A stretch of 45,110 nucleotides of DNA from Clostridia bacterium (GTDB lineage Bacteria; Bacillota; Clostridia; Oscillospirales; CAG-272). This document shows, one piece after another, positions 34,249-41,562 of this stretch. The notes beneath the pieces are model-generated. The model ran no database searches and was not told the origin of the DNA. It worked only from the letters and a program-made list of their open reading frames with translations. Made by a program: the position numbers and the translations under genes. Every line of letters begins with the position of its first letter. Position 1 is the first letter of the stretch. The stretch spans positions 1 through 45,110 of the forward strand of contig JAFTLQ010000030.1 in NCBI GenBank assembly GCA_017455905.1, read 5' to 3'.

Positions 34249-34577
34249 TGCGCAGATCAAAGGACGATCTATACTTTGGCGATGCTGCAAACAAGCCCGT
34301 TTGGGCTTGTTTGCACCATATGTTTACCCTTCCGAAGGTTGTAAAGGTCGTTGTGTACGGCTCGTATGCAAAGGGAACCAACCGGTACGACAGCGACGTG
34401 GATGTTGCTGTTTTTTTTGACCTTCCCGAGGCGGACATGCTGGCATGCTACCGTGAGCTTGTCCGTATATGCCGCATCCCCGAATGCGACATTCAGGTAC
34501 AGGCCTTTCCCGCAAGCGAGCTCGCCTCTCCCTGTGGGATCATTGAGGAGATCGTTACCTACGGTATAGAAATCTAA
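34248..34577 (+). CDS. Minimal nucleotidyltransferase (MNT, MntA-like)
   Basis: A 109-aa protein with the nucleotidyltransferase hallmark GSX10DXD: Gly38-Ser39, then Asp50-x-Asp52 in YGSYAKGTNRYDSDVDVAV. The size and motif match MNT proteins, which in HEPN/MNT modules are antitoxins that can transfer AMP to their HEPN partner. The ATG overlaps the stop of the secreted protein gene (TAATG). A HEPN gene lies in the same operon but is separated by the HD-GYP gene, unlike the usual adjacent pair. Confidence 0.9.
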   Translation: MRRSKDDLYFGDAANKPVWACLHHMFTLPKVVKVVVYGSYAKGTNRYDSDVDVAVFFDLPEADMLACYRELVRICRIPECDIQVQAFPASELASPCGIIEEIVTYGIEI

Positions 34578-34596
34578 GAAAGCGAGGGGCTTGTTT

Positions 34597-35547
34597 ATGG
34601 ACGGCTTGTATAGCAGTCATACGCAAGAGCAGCTTCAAACGGAAAATGAATCGCTGTTGCCAAACGGCATTGAGCTGTTGGCGAAATGTGCGGATATGGA
34701 GATCATGAAGCAACGGATCGTTGAGGGTGCGTCGGTGTGGTTTTCACCGGCGGATTCGAGCAATACGATGGAGTTCTTCTTCGTTCATCGCGGTGCCCTG
34801 GAGCTGGCGCTCGACGAGGGACCGACCGTATACCGTGCCGGTGACAGCTTTTATATTCAAGGATTAAAAAGCGATGTCTATTGCCGTTCGCTTGAGGATA
34901 CGGAGCTGATCTACGTATCCAACCAGCCGATGTTTCATGACACGCTGGATTTTGAGACCTATATCCGTAAGCTCATCTCCGACATCAACGATAAGGATCA
35001 TTACACCTATCAGCACAGCACCAACGTCATGCACTATTCCATACAGCTCTTCAATGAGATGTACCCGAAGATGGCGGATCGCGATGCCATTCTGAACGAT
35101 ATGGTCATTGCCGCACTGTTCCACGACGTCGGCAAGTGCAACACACCCGACGCGATCCTGAAGAAAAAGGGCAAGCTGGACGCCGAGGAGTGGCGCATCA
35201 TCTGTCATCATCCCGTAGATTCCGGACGCCTTCTGCGCCGCTATTACAGCGAGCGCGTGGCAGAGATCGCCGAGCACCATCACGAGCGCTTGAACGGAAG
35301 CGGCTATCCCTTTGGCCTTACGGGGGAGGAGATCAGCCGTGAGGCAATGATCGTATCGGTGGCCGATGCCTTCGATGCCATGACGACCAGCCGCGGCTAT
35401 AACACGGTCAAGAGCTTCCATGCGGCAGCCAAGGAGCTGTACGACCTTCCCGAGCTGTTTGATCGACATGTGACACAGGTCCTTCTTCGTCTGGTCGAGG
35501 AAGGAAAACTTCATGAGGAAAGAGACGTAGCCAATGACAAAGTTTGA
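34597..35547 (+). CDS. Cupin-HD-GYP protein, predicted c-di-GMP phosphodiesterase
   Basis: A 316-aa cytosolic protein. Residues 35-110 form a cupin-like sensor (FFFVHRGALELALDEG, YRAGDSFYIQG). The HD-GYP domain (115-300) keeps every expected metal ligand: His140, His176-Asp177 (FHDVGK), His205, His228-His229 and Asp257, and the GYP signature is intact (LNGSGYPFGL, 236-238). HD-GYP enzymes cut c-di-GMP to pGpG or GMP. ATG 34597 lies 7 bp after GAGGGG. The c-di-GMP riboswitch upstream suggests feedback. It overlaps the HEPN gene by 14 bp. Confidence 0.9.
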   Translation: MDGLYSSHTQEQLQTENESLLPNGIELLAKCADMEIMKQRIVEGASVWFSPADSSNTMEFFFVHRGALELALDEGPTVYRAGDSFYIQGLKSDVYCRSLEDTELIYVSNQPMFHDTLDFETYIRKLISDINDKDHYTYQHSTNVMHYSIQLFNEMYPKMADRDAILNDMVIAALFHDVGKCNTPDAILKKKGKLDAEEWRIICHHPVDSGRLLRRYYSERVAEIAEHHHERLNGSGYPFGLTGEEISREAMIVSVADAFDAMTTSRGYNTVKSFHAAAKELYDLPELFDRHVTQVLLRLVEEGKLHEERDVANDKV

Positions 35548-35989
35548 AAAATATACCTATTGGGTCATGCTATCGGATTACGACCTGCAGACGCTCCCTT
35601 GCCTTATCGAGAGCAAGCGGTGGGTCTACGTTGCCTATATCTGTCAGCAAGCCGTCGAGCGTCAGCTCAAGGGAATGTATGTATTTTATAATGACATGGA
35701 AGCACCCAAGACGCATAACGTCAACTTCCTGTTTTCCAAGGTCGTCTCCTCCGAACGCTTTCAGACTGCCGACGGATACGAGTCATTTCTCCCGCGCCGC
35801 GAGGCGATCGAGGATTTCCTCGTGGATATCATGTTTTACTACCTGTCCGATTATCCCTTCTCCTACAAAAATATCATGAACCGCTTTATCAAAAAGGACG
35901 TCGCGCTGTCCTTGTACGAAAAGACGAAGGAAACGGTGGCGTATCTGCGAAGCCTGCAGCCGGAGGTCGAGCTGCCGCATATTGTATAA
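35534..35989 (+). CDS. HEPN-domain protein
   Basis: A 151-aa all-helical protein of the PF05168-like HEPN group: an N-terminal YDLQTLPCLIESKRWVYVAY helix, then CQQAVERQLKG (residues 37-47) and PKTHNV (58-63). The RX4HXY ribonuclease motif of HepT toxins is absent, so it is probably not an RNase; such HEPN proteins often bind nucleotides or partner an MNT enzyme. The start overlaps the HD-GYP gene by 14 bp. It ends the operon before a strong terminator. Confidence 0.88.
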   Translation: MTKFEKYTYWVMLSDYDLQTLPCLIESKRWVYVAYICQQAVERQLKGMYVFYNDMEAPKTHNVNFLFSKVVSSERFQTADGYESFLPRREAIEDFLVDIMFYYLSDYPFSYKNIMNRFIKKDVALSLYEKTKETVAYLRSLQPEVELPHIV

Positions 35990-35997
35990 TAAAGCAT

Positions 35998-36041
35998 CTG
36001 CACCGCATGTCCGATAGGGACACGCGGTGCAGCGTTTTTTT
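35998..36041 (+). terminator. Terminator of the c-di-GMP operon
   Basis: CTGCACCGC-A-TGTCC (35998-36012) pairs with GGGACA-C-GCGGTGCAG (36017-36032) with one mismatch and a GATA loop, then CG and seven T. It also lies just past the stop of the convergent gene. Confidence 0.9.
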
Positions 36042-37704
36042 ATGCGGTTTGTGCCTGCTCGATCATGCGGTTGATCGTTTCGCGTACGGCAAGCAGCTGC
36101 TCCGCCGTCTGTGCACAATGGTCAAAGGTGATGGGAGCACCGAGGACGTCCTCAATGGCGGCGACGACCTTGTCGTGCGAGTAATATGTCTCGCACAGCT
36201 GCATCGCACGCAGATCCTGCATGACCTCCTCCATGGTCATCATGCGGATGGACTCCAGCGGTGTGCCGTCGGAGGCAGGATAGACCATAAAGGTATCACC
36301 GGCAGGGACCCAGTCCTCGCCGCCAAGATCCATATAGGGGTTGATGGCATCCCCCGATGCACGGTTGTTGTAATAGTTGTAGCCCCAATGTAAAAATCCC
36401 GCGATACGGAATTTGTAGAGCTGGAAGGCGAGGGAACGCGTACGGTAGGAGGGCATGGCCACGTAGCAGTTGGAGTAGCCGATAAGCTGACAGCAGGCAT
36501 AGTAGACCCACAGATCCTTGGCGCCGGCTTCAAGGAAGGCAGGCGCGCTCGCCGTGGTGGGCACGGGATGCGTCAGCACGCCGGTGCTGTAAAAATCAAA
36601 GTCCGACAGGGCATCGATGATGGTGTATCCCTCCAGAAGATCCGCGATCGCCTCCTTGACCGCACGATAGTGCTCCAGATGCGCAAGATACGGCTCGTCG
36701 GATATGTGATACAGACAGCGGCCGTCATCGCCGCGCGCCTTCATATGCTGAATAAAGGCAGCGATCATCGCGCGAAGGAAGCGCTGATATTCCTTGTCCA
36801 GCGCCAGCGTTTCCCAGCCGAACAGCCGCTTGTACTCGCCGTCAACGGTGGCGTACACGTGCGCGGCGTGCTGTGCGTTGTCCTGCTGATAAAAGTGCGA
36901 TATCTCCAAATACCGAATGCCGATACGGTCGCACATATCGACCCATCGATCGACGAGAGAGAAGTCAAAGGAATATTGACCCTCCGTCAAGCGAACGCGT
37001 ATGAGCTGCGACGGCAGACGCTCATAGCCGGGCAGAACGTTGAGCGCAGGGGTGAAGAGCGGTGTGTAAAGTGTATCGCGACCGCGACGGGCAGCCGCAC
37101 GGGCAAAGCTTTCGATGATCTCAAAATGTCGGTCACAGAAGGGCTCGACGTTGTAATACGTTGCCAGACAGTCGCAGTAGAACCACTGCGTGAAATGCGT
37201 CGTCTGCTCGGGCAGGGCGATGGGGATGACATGGATGCACACGCTTTGCGTCGAAGTGCTCTCGCCATTCGGAAGCGAGAGCGTTATATGTAAGGAAAGA
37301 TCGCCCTCGGCATCCTCGGGAATGCGCAGCTCGACCCACATGCTTCGCAGCTTGTTACGCGAAAGAGCGATCTTTCCTCCGTAACGGAGCGGAGTAAGCA
37401 CGTCGGGATACAGGCCCGGCGTCGTACGCAGATATTGATCGTCGTATTCCTCTGGCTTGACGGGACGGTCCACCGGTACCCAGCGCACGTCGCGCAGGGT
37501 GCAGGCCGAGGCAAGCGCACCGGACACCGTGACGTCGCATAAGGGACGCCAAGGAAGTGCCGGATCCCCCTCGTCAACAAACAGAAATTGCACCGACAAA
37601 ACCTCGCCGCGCAGAGCGCTGATCTGCGTAAGAGCAGGGAAGCGGTCGATCGGATCGTCAAGAAATACCTTTTCCTGGGAAGAGACGATCTTGGTTTTTA
37701 ACAT
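36040..37704 (-). CDS. DUF4091-containing glycoside hydrolase-like protein
   Basis: A 554-aa protein without a signal peptide. The N-terminal half is strand-rich (jelly-roll-like); the middle and C-terminal parts form the DUF4091 barrel-like region with LYHISDEPYLAHLEHY, a possible catalytic acid, and the typical end GFLHWGYNYYNN, then YPASDGTPLESIRMMTMEEVMQDL. DUF4091 proteins sit in carbohydrate-use loci of gut bacteria, but substrates are largely unknown. An AGAGGG site precedes the ATG. It has its own promoter at 37756. Confidence 0.82.
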   Translation of the reverse strand: MLKTKIVSSQEKVFLDDPIDRFPALTQISALRGEVLSVQFLFVDEGDPALPWRPLCDVTVSGALASACTLRDVRWVPVDRPVKPEEYDDQYLRTTPGLYPDVLTPLRYGGKIALSRNKLRSMWVELRIPEDAEGDLSLHITLSLPNGESTSTQSVCIHVIPIALPEQTTHFTQWFYCDCLATYYNVEPFCDRHFEIIESFARAAARRGRDTLYTPLFTPALNVLPGYERLPSQLIRVRLTEGQYSFDFSLVDRWVDMCDRIGIRYLEISHFYQQDNAQHAAHVYATVDGEYKRLFGWETLALDKEYQRFLRAMIAAFIQHMKARGDDGRCLYHISDEPYLAHLEHYRAVKEAIADLLEGYTIIDALSDFDFYSTGVLTHPVPTTASAPAFLEAGAKDLWVYYACCQLIGYSNCYVAMPSYRTRSLAFQLYKFRIAGFLHWGYNYYNNRASGDAINPYMDLGGEDWVPAGDTFMVYPASDGTPLESIRMMTMEEVMQDLRAMQLCETYYSHDKVVAAIEDVLGAPITFDHCAQTAEQLLAVRETINRMIEQAQTA

Positions 37705-37755
37705 GTGATGGGCCCTCTTTTATATAAAAAATGATGTATCCATGCGGACACGGTT

Positions 37756-37784
37756 AGTATAGCATAGAAACCATCAAAAGACAA
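37756..37784 (-). promoter_or_regulatory. Promoter of the DUF4091 gene
   Basis: On the minus strand TTGTCT (37784-37779), 17 bp, TATACT (37761-37756). Confidence 0.75.
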
Positions 37785-37884
37785 GAGCTTTAAAAAAAGA
37801 GCGGCGGTTTTTATAGTAAAATTTCGCCGGCTTGTATGGCTTTGATCACATAAAACATGAGATCCCCCAGAAGAGGGATGTAAT

Positions 37885-37924
37885 TAAAAAAGGCTCAGGA
37901 TCGGAAACGATCCTGAGTCTTTTT
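37885..37924 (-). terminator. Terminator of tRNA-Leu
   Basis: CTCAGGATCG (37894-37903) and CGATCCTGAG (37908-37917) pair around GAAA, with A and T runs outside. On the minus strand the stem ends in TTTTTT right after the tRNA. Confidence 0.9.
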
Positions 37925-38011
37925 TGGTGCCGGTAGTCGGGGTCGAACCGACATGGTATTGCTACCACCGGATTTTGAGTCCGGCGCGTCTGCCAATTCC
38001 ACCATACCGGC
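37925..38011 (-). tRNA. tRNA-Leu (anticodon CAA)
   Basis: An 87-nt tRNA with encoded CCA. The acceptor stem GCCGGTA/TACCGGC is perfect, the anticodon loop CTCAAAA carries CAA within the stem CCGGA/TCCGG, the long variable arm is typical of leucine tRNAs, and the T arm is GTCGG-TTCGACC-CCGAC. It reads UUG codons. Confidence 0.97.
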
Positions 38012-38026
38012 CTATGCACGATGGTA

Positions 38027-38055
38027 ATTATACCATATAAAAACAGAAAAATCAA
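38027..38055 (-). promoter_or_regulatory. Promoter of tRNA-Leu
   Basis: On the minus strand TTGATT (38055-38050), 17 bp, TATAAT (38032-38027), starting the transcript a few bases before the mature 5' end. Confidence 0.85.
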
Positions 38056-38144
38056 TATGAAAATGAAAAATTTTCGGATTTTCCTATAAGCGCGTGCTGT
38101 CCTTTTTTAACAATGCGTTAACAACCGTTCAATGAAACAGAAAT

Positions 38145-38195
38145 ATCTGTCGTGTACAATACAAGGGACAGCGTACGGTCGTTCGCCCGACAGAT
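38145..38195 (+). promoter_or_regulatory. Promoter-proximal dyad of the DUF2238-like gene
   Basis: ATCTGTCG (38145-38152) and CGACAGAT (38188-38195) are perfectly complementary, 35 bases apart. A TACAAT box (38155-38160) lies between them, with only a weak -35. The remaining leader up to 38275 shows nothing else I can name. Confidence 0.35.
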
Positions 38196-38275
38196 GAAGA
38201 AGGGCAGCGGCAAGCCTCTCACGATGGATTTCGTCAGATGGACGTGCCGATCGGCCTATAAAGGAGGATATAGAG

Positions 38276-39061
38276 GTGAATACCGGTGGTGTAAAAGGGT
38301 ATATACGGGAGAGAATAACGCATCGGGCGTTTGTTGCTGTGGCACTGATCTATGCGGCGGCATGTCTTGGCTCGGCGGTGTATTGGATCGCCGTAGGGCA
38401 GGTGCGCAATCTGTGTATGTCCTTGGCGTTTATCGCGTTTGTCCCTGTGATCTGTTTCGTTGAATATATCGGTAAGATTCGCCTTGGTGCCGTGAGCATG
38501 GCTGCGGTGCTGTTTATTGCCTTCGGCAGTATTCTCGGCTCTTGCTTTGACGTATATATGACGATCCCGTTTTTTGATACGCTCCTGCACGGCTTGTCGG
38601 GCGTCGTCTTTGCCTGCTTCGGCTTTACCTTTGCGGAGCGCTTTTTTGGGCATCCCGATACCGCAGGACGGTTTTGGGGCTGCGTGATCTTTGCCGTTTG
38701 CTTCAGCTTGTCTGTCGCTGTTGTCTGGGAGCTGTTTGAATATGCATGCACCGTCTTCTTTGGCTTTGATATGATGGAGGATACGTACGTTCACTCGATC
38801 CGCTCCTACCTTTTGGCAGGAAGTCACACCGAAACCGTGGTCATCGACGGCATCACGAAAACGGTGATCTATTACGGAAACGGACAGACCTATACGATGA
38901 ATGGCTATCTGGATATCGGACTGATCGATACGCTGACCGATCTGATCATTTGTACTGTCGGTGCGGCGGTCTTTGCGCTTCTTTCCATCCTCGGACGCAA
39001 GTGCCCGAAACTGTGGCAACGGCTCGTTCCTCAGGTGGTAGCGCAGTCAGAAAGATCGTAA
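38276..39061 (+). CDS. DUF2238-like integral membrane protein
   Basis: A 261-aa protein with about six membrane segments. Conserved-looking features are FDVYMTIPFFDTLLHGLSG, WELFEYACTVFFGFDMMEDTY and GLIDTLTDLI, the acidic and histidine pattern of DUF2238-type (YjdF-like) membrane proteins of unknown function. A loop of about 35 residues (SIRSYLLAGSHTE onward) interrupts the last two segments. GTG 38276 follows AAGGAGG at 8 bp. Confidence 0.8.
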   Translation: MNTGGVKGYIRERITHRAFVAVALIYAAACLGSAVYWIAVGQVRNLCMSLAFIAFVPVICFVEYIGKIRLGAVSMAAVLFIAFGSILGSCFDVYMTIPFFDTLLHGLSGVVFACFGFTFAERFFGHPDTAGRFWGCVIFAVCFSLSVAVVWELFEYACTVFFGFDMMEDTYVHSIRSYLLAGSHTETVVIDGITKTVIYYGNGQTYTMNGYLDIGLIDTLTDLIICTVGAAVFALLSILGRKCPKLWQRLVPQVVAQSERS

Positions 39062-39078
39062 AGCTTTATTAAATAGCG

Positions 39079-39118
39079 GGGCTGCCTCAAATGCAAATTT
39101 GAGGCAGCCCTCTCGTTC
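39079..39118. terminator. Terminator between convergent genes
   Basis: GGGCTGCCTCAAAT (39079-39092) pairs perfectly with ATTTGAGGCAGCCC (39097-39110) around GCAA. T-tracts are poor on both sides, but the position between two convergent genes fits termination. Confidence 0.7.
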
Positions 39119-39126
39119 AAACGGGG

Positions 39127-39552
39127 TTATGCATCGATATCAAACGAATAGATGCCGTACCCCTGTTCATTTTTAACGATCTCGATCGTACACATGACCG
39201 TTTGTGTACCCACCGTGAGCTTCATGGTCAACTCATATCTTGACCCGCCAATGGTACTGTTGTAGTAGGAGGAGGAAACGCCCGTGTAGGCTTTGATCTC
39301 TATGCCCGATTGAAGATCCACGCCCGTTTCGTTTTCAATAACCTGGAGCCGTCCCTGCAGATCCATCGGACGCTCGGGGTGCAATAGGGCTTCCGCTCCG
39401 TCGTAATCCTCCGCGACAATGGCATCGAAAAAATCTCGGATCGTTTGTTTTGCTTCGTCCTTGTCTATTCCGCCCGTACAGGACACAAGGGAGCCGATGC
39501 CAAGACATACGATCAAGCATACAACGCAAAGCTTCTTCCAAAGATATCTCAT
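39127..39552 (-). CDS. Small lipoprotein
   Basis: A 141-aa lipoprotein. The signal peptide (RYLWKKLCVVCLIVCLGIG) ends in lipobox LVSC with Cys25. The mature part reads as a helix (KDEAKQTIRDFFDAIVAEDYDGAEAL cut by a turn) followed by strands, the cone-shaped NTF2/DUF4878-like pattern often seen in exported Firmicutes proteins. Function is unknown. AAAGG lies about 11 bp before the ATG. Confidence 0.78.
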   Translation of the reverse strand: MRYLWKKLCVVCLIVCLGIGSLVSCTGGIDKDEAKQTIRDFFDAIVAEDYDGAEALLHPERPMDLQGRLQVIENETGVDLQSGIEIKAYTGVSSSYYNSTIGGSRYELTMKLTVGTQTVMCTIEIVKNEQGYGIYSFDIDA

Positions 39553-39648
39553 AGATGTAGTACCTTTCTTGTCGTTTAAGAATGCATACCGTGCCTGCCT
39601 TGTGCGCTGGCAACACCGGCTGACAGCACAGACTGCTTTGGTTTTTCA

Positions 39649-39857
39649 TTAGGCTTCTTTATCCGGAATGTATTCCATTATATCCTCGATTTTGCAATCA
39701 AGTGCCGCACAAAGCTTATTGATTGTTTTGCTTTCCATATTGTCGTTTGCTTTCAGTCGGCGGATCGTCTTACTGTCAATGCCACATTCCTCGCGAAGCT
39801 TGTATGTGCTAAAGCCCTTTTTCTTCATAGTGTCCCAAAGCTTATCAAAACAATCAT
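39649..39857 (-). pseudogene. YozG-like XRE regulator, frameshifted near its start
   Basis: A helix-turn-helix frame running FDKLWDTMKKKGFSTYKLRE, then GIDSKTIRRLK and CAALDCKIEDIMEYIP, matches the short YozG-like class in full. Its N-terminal part (FDKLW) has no start in frame: the ATG at 39857, 8 bp after GGAGG, is in another frame and stops after ten codons at a TGA overlapping ATG 39828. One base inserted near that ATG would restore the gene. Alternatively a 59-aa product starts at 39828 by coupling, lacking the first helix. Most likely inactive, or an assembly error. Confidence 0.7.
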
Positions 39858-39873
39858 TTTTATAACCTCCATA

Positions 39874-39927
39874 TTGGCATGTACTATTATGGGGGTTATA
39901 ATCTTATTTATTAAGGGGATATAATCT
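39874..39927 (+). promoter_or_regulatory. Promoter and repeated sites between divergent broken genes
   Basis: TTGGCA (39874-39879), 17 bp, TATAAT (39897-39902) points right. GGTTATAATCT (39894-39904) recurs as GGATATAATCT (39917-39927), and a third copy, GGTTATAAAA, lies on the minus strand before the XRE start. The layout copies the operator region at 535-594. Confidence 0.55.
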
Positions 39928-39951
39928 CCATATAAAAGGAGATTGTCATTT

Positions 39952-40058
39952 ATGGAATTGATTCAAGAATTGTTTGTCGGTTTTTAAAAAGCGAGTATTT
40001 CAAAACTGCGTCGTTTGATATGTTTGATTTTGAGAGTATAATCGAAAAAGAGTGCTAA
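39952..40058 (+). pseudogene. Small hypothetical gene broken in a TTTTTAAAAA run
   Basis: ATG 39952 follows AAGGAG at 10 bp but stops after 11 codons. Adding one T to the run at 39981-39990 would continue the frame, through KSEYFKTASFDMFDFESIIE, to the TAA at 40056-40058, giving 35 residues. The loss of one base is inferred, not proven; the product has no recognised family. Confidence 0.5.
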
Positions 40059-40064
40059 AAGCAA

Positions 40065-40424
40065 TCAACCAATCAAATACGTTTGTTTAAACTCTTTTAC
40101 AACGGATTTTATAGAGCCGTCGATCCTACTATCGCAAAACCGTTTGATGTGTTCGGGAATTTCTTTATAATAGGACATTGTAAGCAATTTGAGCCAATAC
40201 ACCGTTTCGGCGGTTTCTTTCAAAGCTATGTGCATTTTCGAAATAAAATCAGCTTTGCTCTGACCGTCATTTTCTTCGTTAATATTCGCACCAATACTCG
40301 TGCCGCTACGAACGATCTACTTTGAAATAATGGCTTCCTTCTTCGTTTTAATGAAATATTGGTGAAGCTTTATAATTCGTGATGCAAAAGCAATCGATTT
40401 ATCGATCAATAAATTTTCTTTCAT
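40065..40424 (-). pseudogene. Four-helix bundle protein (S23/TIGR02436 type) with in-frame TAG
   Basis: The frame reads as an intact 119-residue four-helix bundle protein: KSIAFASRIIKLHQYF, then IVRSGTSIGANINE, SKADFISKMHIALKETAET and VYWLKLL. A TAG at 40319-40317 falls where the family has a glutamine before the VRSGTSIGANI motif (CAG to TAG). ATG 40424 follows GGAGGT, so expression signals survive. TAG acts as a normal stop elsewhere in this window, so recoding is unlikely. The family is often found in mobile, accessory DNA. Confidence 0.85.
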
Positions 40425-40577
40425 AGCAACACCTCCGTTCATAAGATCAGTATAGCACAAAATTGTAAACATCTCAACATAATATTGCTTTTCGACCAAC
40501 GGAGAAAAGCTACCGCAATTATTCATTAGCGAAGAGACTTCATTATTCATTCTTCATTAAAATCCGCTTGTGAGGCA

Positions 40578-40612
40578 AATGAATAATGAATGATGAATAA
40601 TGAATAGTGAAT
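40578..40612. repeat. Five tandem 7-bp repeats (AATGAAT)
   Basis: Five adjacent copies: AATGAAT, AATGAAT, GATGAAT, AATGAAT, AGTGAAT. Inverse copies (ATTCATT) lie just upstream at about 40539-40560, so the block can fold back on itself. Confidence 0.8.
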
Positions 40613-40615
40613 AAT

Positions 40616-40657
40616 ACAAAGAAAATCCGCATTCTTACGAACGCGGATTTTCTTTGT
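40616..40657. terminator. 15-bp inverted repeat, possible terminator
   Basis: ACAAAGAAAATCCGC (40616-40630) is perfectly complementary to GCGGATTTTCTTTGT (40643-40657). It could end transcription in either direction or mark the end of a small mobile repeat. Confidence 0.55.
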
Positions 40658-40868
40658 GATACCACTACAAAAAACGTCCGAACCGTACTGTGCTACAAAA
40701 ACAGTCCGGCTTTTATTGTTAGATGGTACACTTATCCCTTGGTATTGACGGGAGTTGACAGTAACCGCTATCTTCCGGGCTGTCAGCACCATGCTTGTAA
40801 CGAATCTTATGTAGTTGTTTCACATTGAAGGGGCTTGCTTCTTAGACTACCGTGTCATCTACTGTAGA

Positions 40869-41468
40869 CTATTCTTCCGACTCACCTTCGTAAGCTCTGC
40901 GCACACGTTCCACTCCGCATTTTAAGAGAATGTTTTCTCCTTTGAGGTCGAAGTGGCGATAATCCCAAATGACATCAACACCATCACGGGTAACGTGAAA
41001 ATTTGACTCTCCTGTCATATCAATCTGATGAATATAATCAGCAAATTGTTCGGGAGATAAGTCATCTAAAATACCTCTGCCTTGTCCTTCGACTACGTAT
41101 GGGTAGTGTCTGCCTGTGCCTTTCGCCATGTCAGAGATTGAGGTAACACGAATATCGAACTCATGTGAACAGCCGTAATCATAAACCATTTTCATCGTAT
41201 CACCGACCGAAAGATTTAAATCTTGGAGTTTTGCCTTTGCTGCATCGACAGCATTTTCGATATCGCATTCGTCCAGAATCATGGGCAGAACATAAGGTGT
41301 GTCTTTGAAGGAAAACTCAAACGCATGATATGCCAACGTATCGAATGTGTGAAGAATTAAGTATCCGAGTTGAGCGATAGTGTATTTGCTTGACACTTCG
41401 ACTGTTCTCCAGATCTTGTCTTCAAATCCGTTGTAGGCGACATGCATTGCATAGACTTGGGTTTTCAT
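40869..41468 (-). CDS. Plasmid pRiA4b ORF-3-like protein
   Basis: A 199-aa protein of the PRiA4_ORF3 family, found on plasmids and in genomic islands. Landmarks are KIWRTVEVSSKYTIAQLGYLI near the N-terminus, a YHAFEFSF strand, and VYDYGCSHEFDIRV matching the family's 'YDFGDxWxH' region with Asp-Tyr-Gly kept and the tryptophan replaced. Function is unknown. ATG 41468 follows GGAGGTGA. Confidence 0.85.
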   Translation of the reverse strand: MKTQVYAMHVAYNGFEDKIWRTVEVSSKYTIAQLGYLILHTFDTLAYHAFEFSFKDTPYVLPMILDECDIENAVDAAKAKLQDLNLSVGDTMKMVYDYGCSHEFDIRVTSISDMAKGTGRHYPYVVEGQGRGILDDLSPEQFADYIHQIDMTGESNFHVTRDGVDVIWDYRHFDLKGENILLKCGVERVRRAYEGESEE

Positions 41469-41562
41469 CAAAATCACCTCCAATATGTATTTGAGTAATT
41501 ATTATATCATATTCCCATTAAAATTTCAATCACTGGCTTATTATTTTTAGTACCAAGAATAC

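Larger units (their letters stand above)
40425..40868. other. Gene-free AT-rich repeat region
   Basis: No convincing gene. It holds scattered ATTATTCATT-type words (40518-40560), the tandem 7-mers at 40578-40612 and the long inverted repeat at 40616-40657. The rest, 40660-40868, shows only short frames without ribosome sites. Confidence 0.7.

Noticed and set aside
35534..35989. HEPN protein as a classical HepT RNase toxin
   Set aside because: The RX4HXY motif is absent; it fits the non-RNase HEPN group better.
39668..39865. Plus-strand frame across the second XRE gene
   Set aside because: Antisense to a clear helix-turn-helix frame on the other strand.
40317..40319. TAG recoded as an amino acid
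   Set aside because: TAG ends the AraC gene at 7174 and the membrane protein gene at 20396, so it is an ordinary stop here.
40578..40612. Tandem repeats as a CRISPR array
   Set aside because: Seven-bp units without spacers and no cas genes.
40547..40828. Short frames on both strands in the repeat region
   Set aside because: They translate AT-rich repeats and lack ribosome sites.
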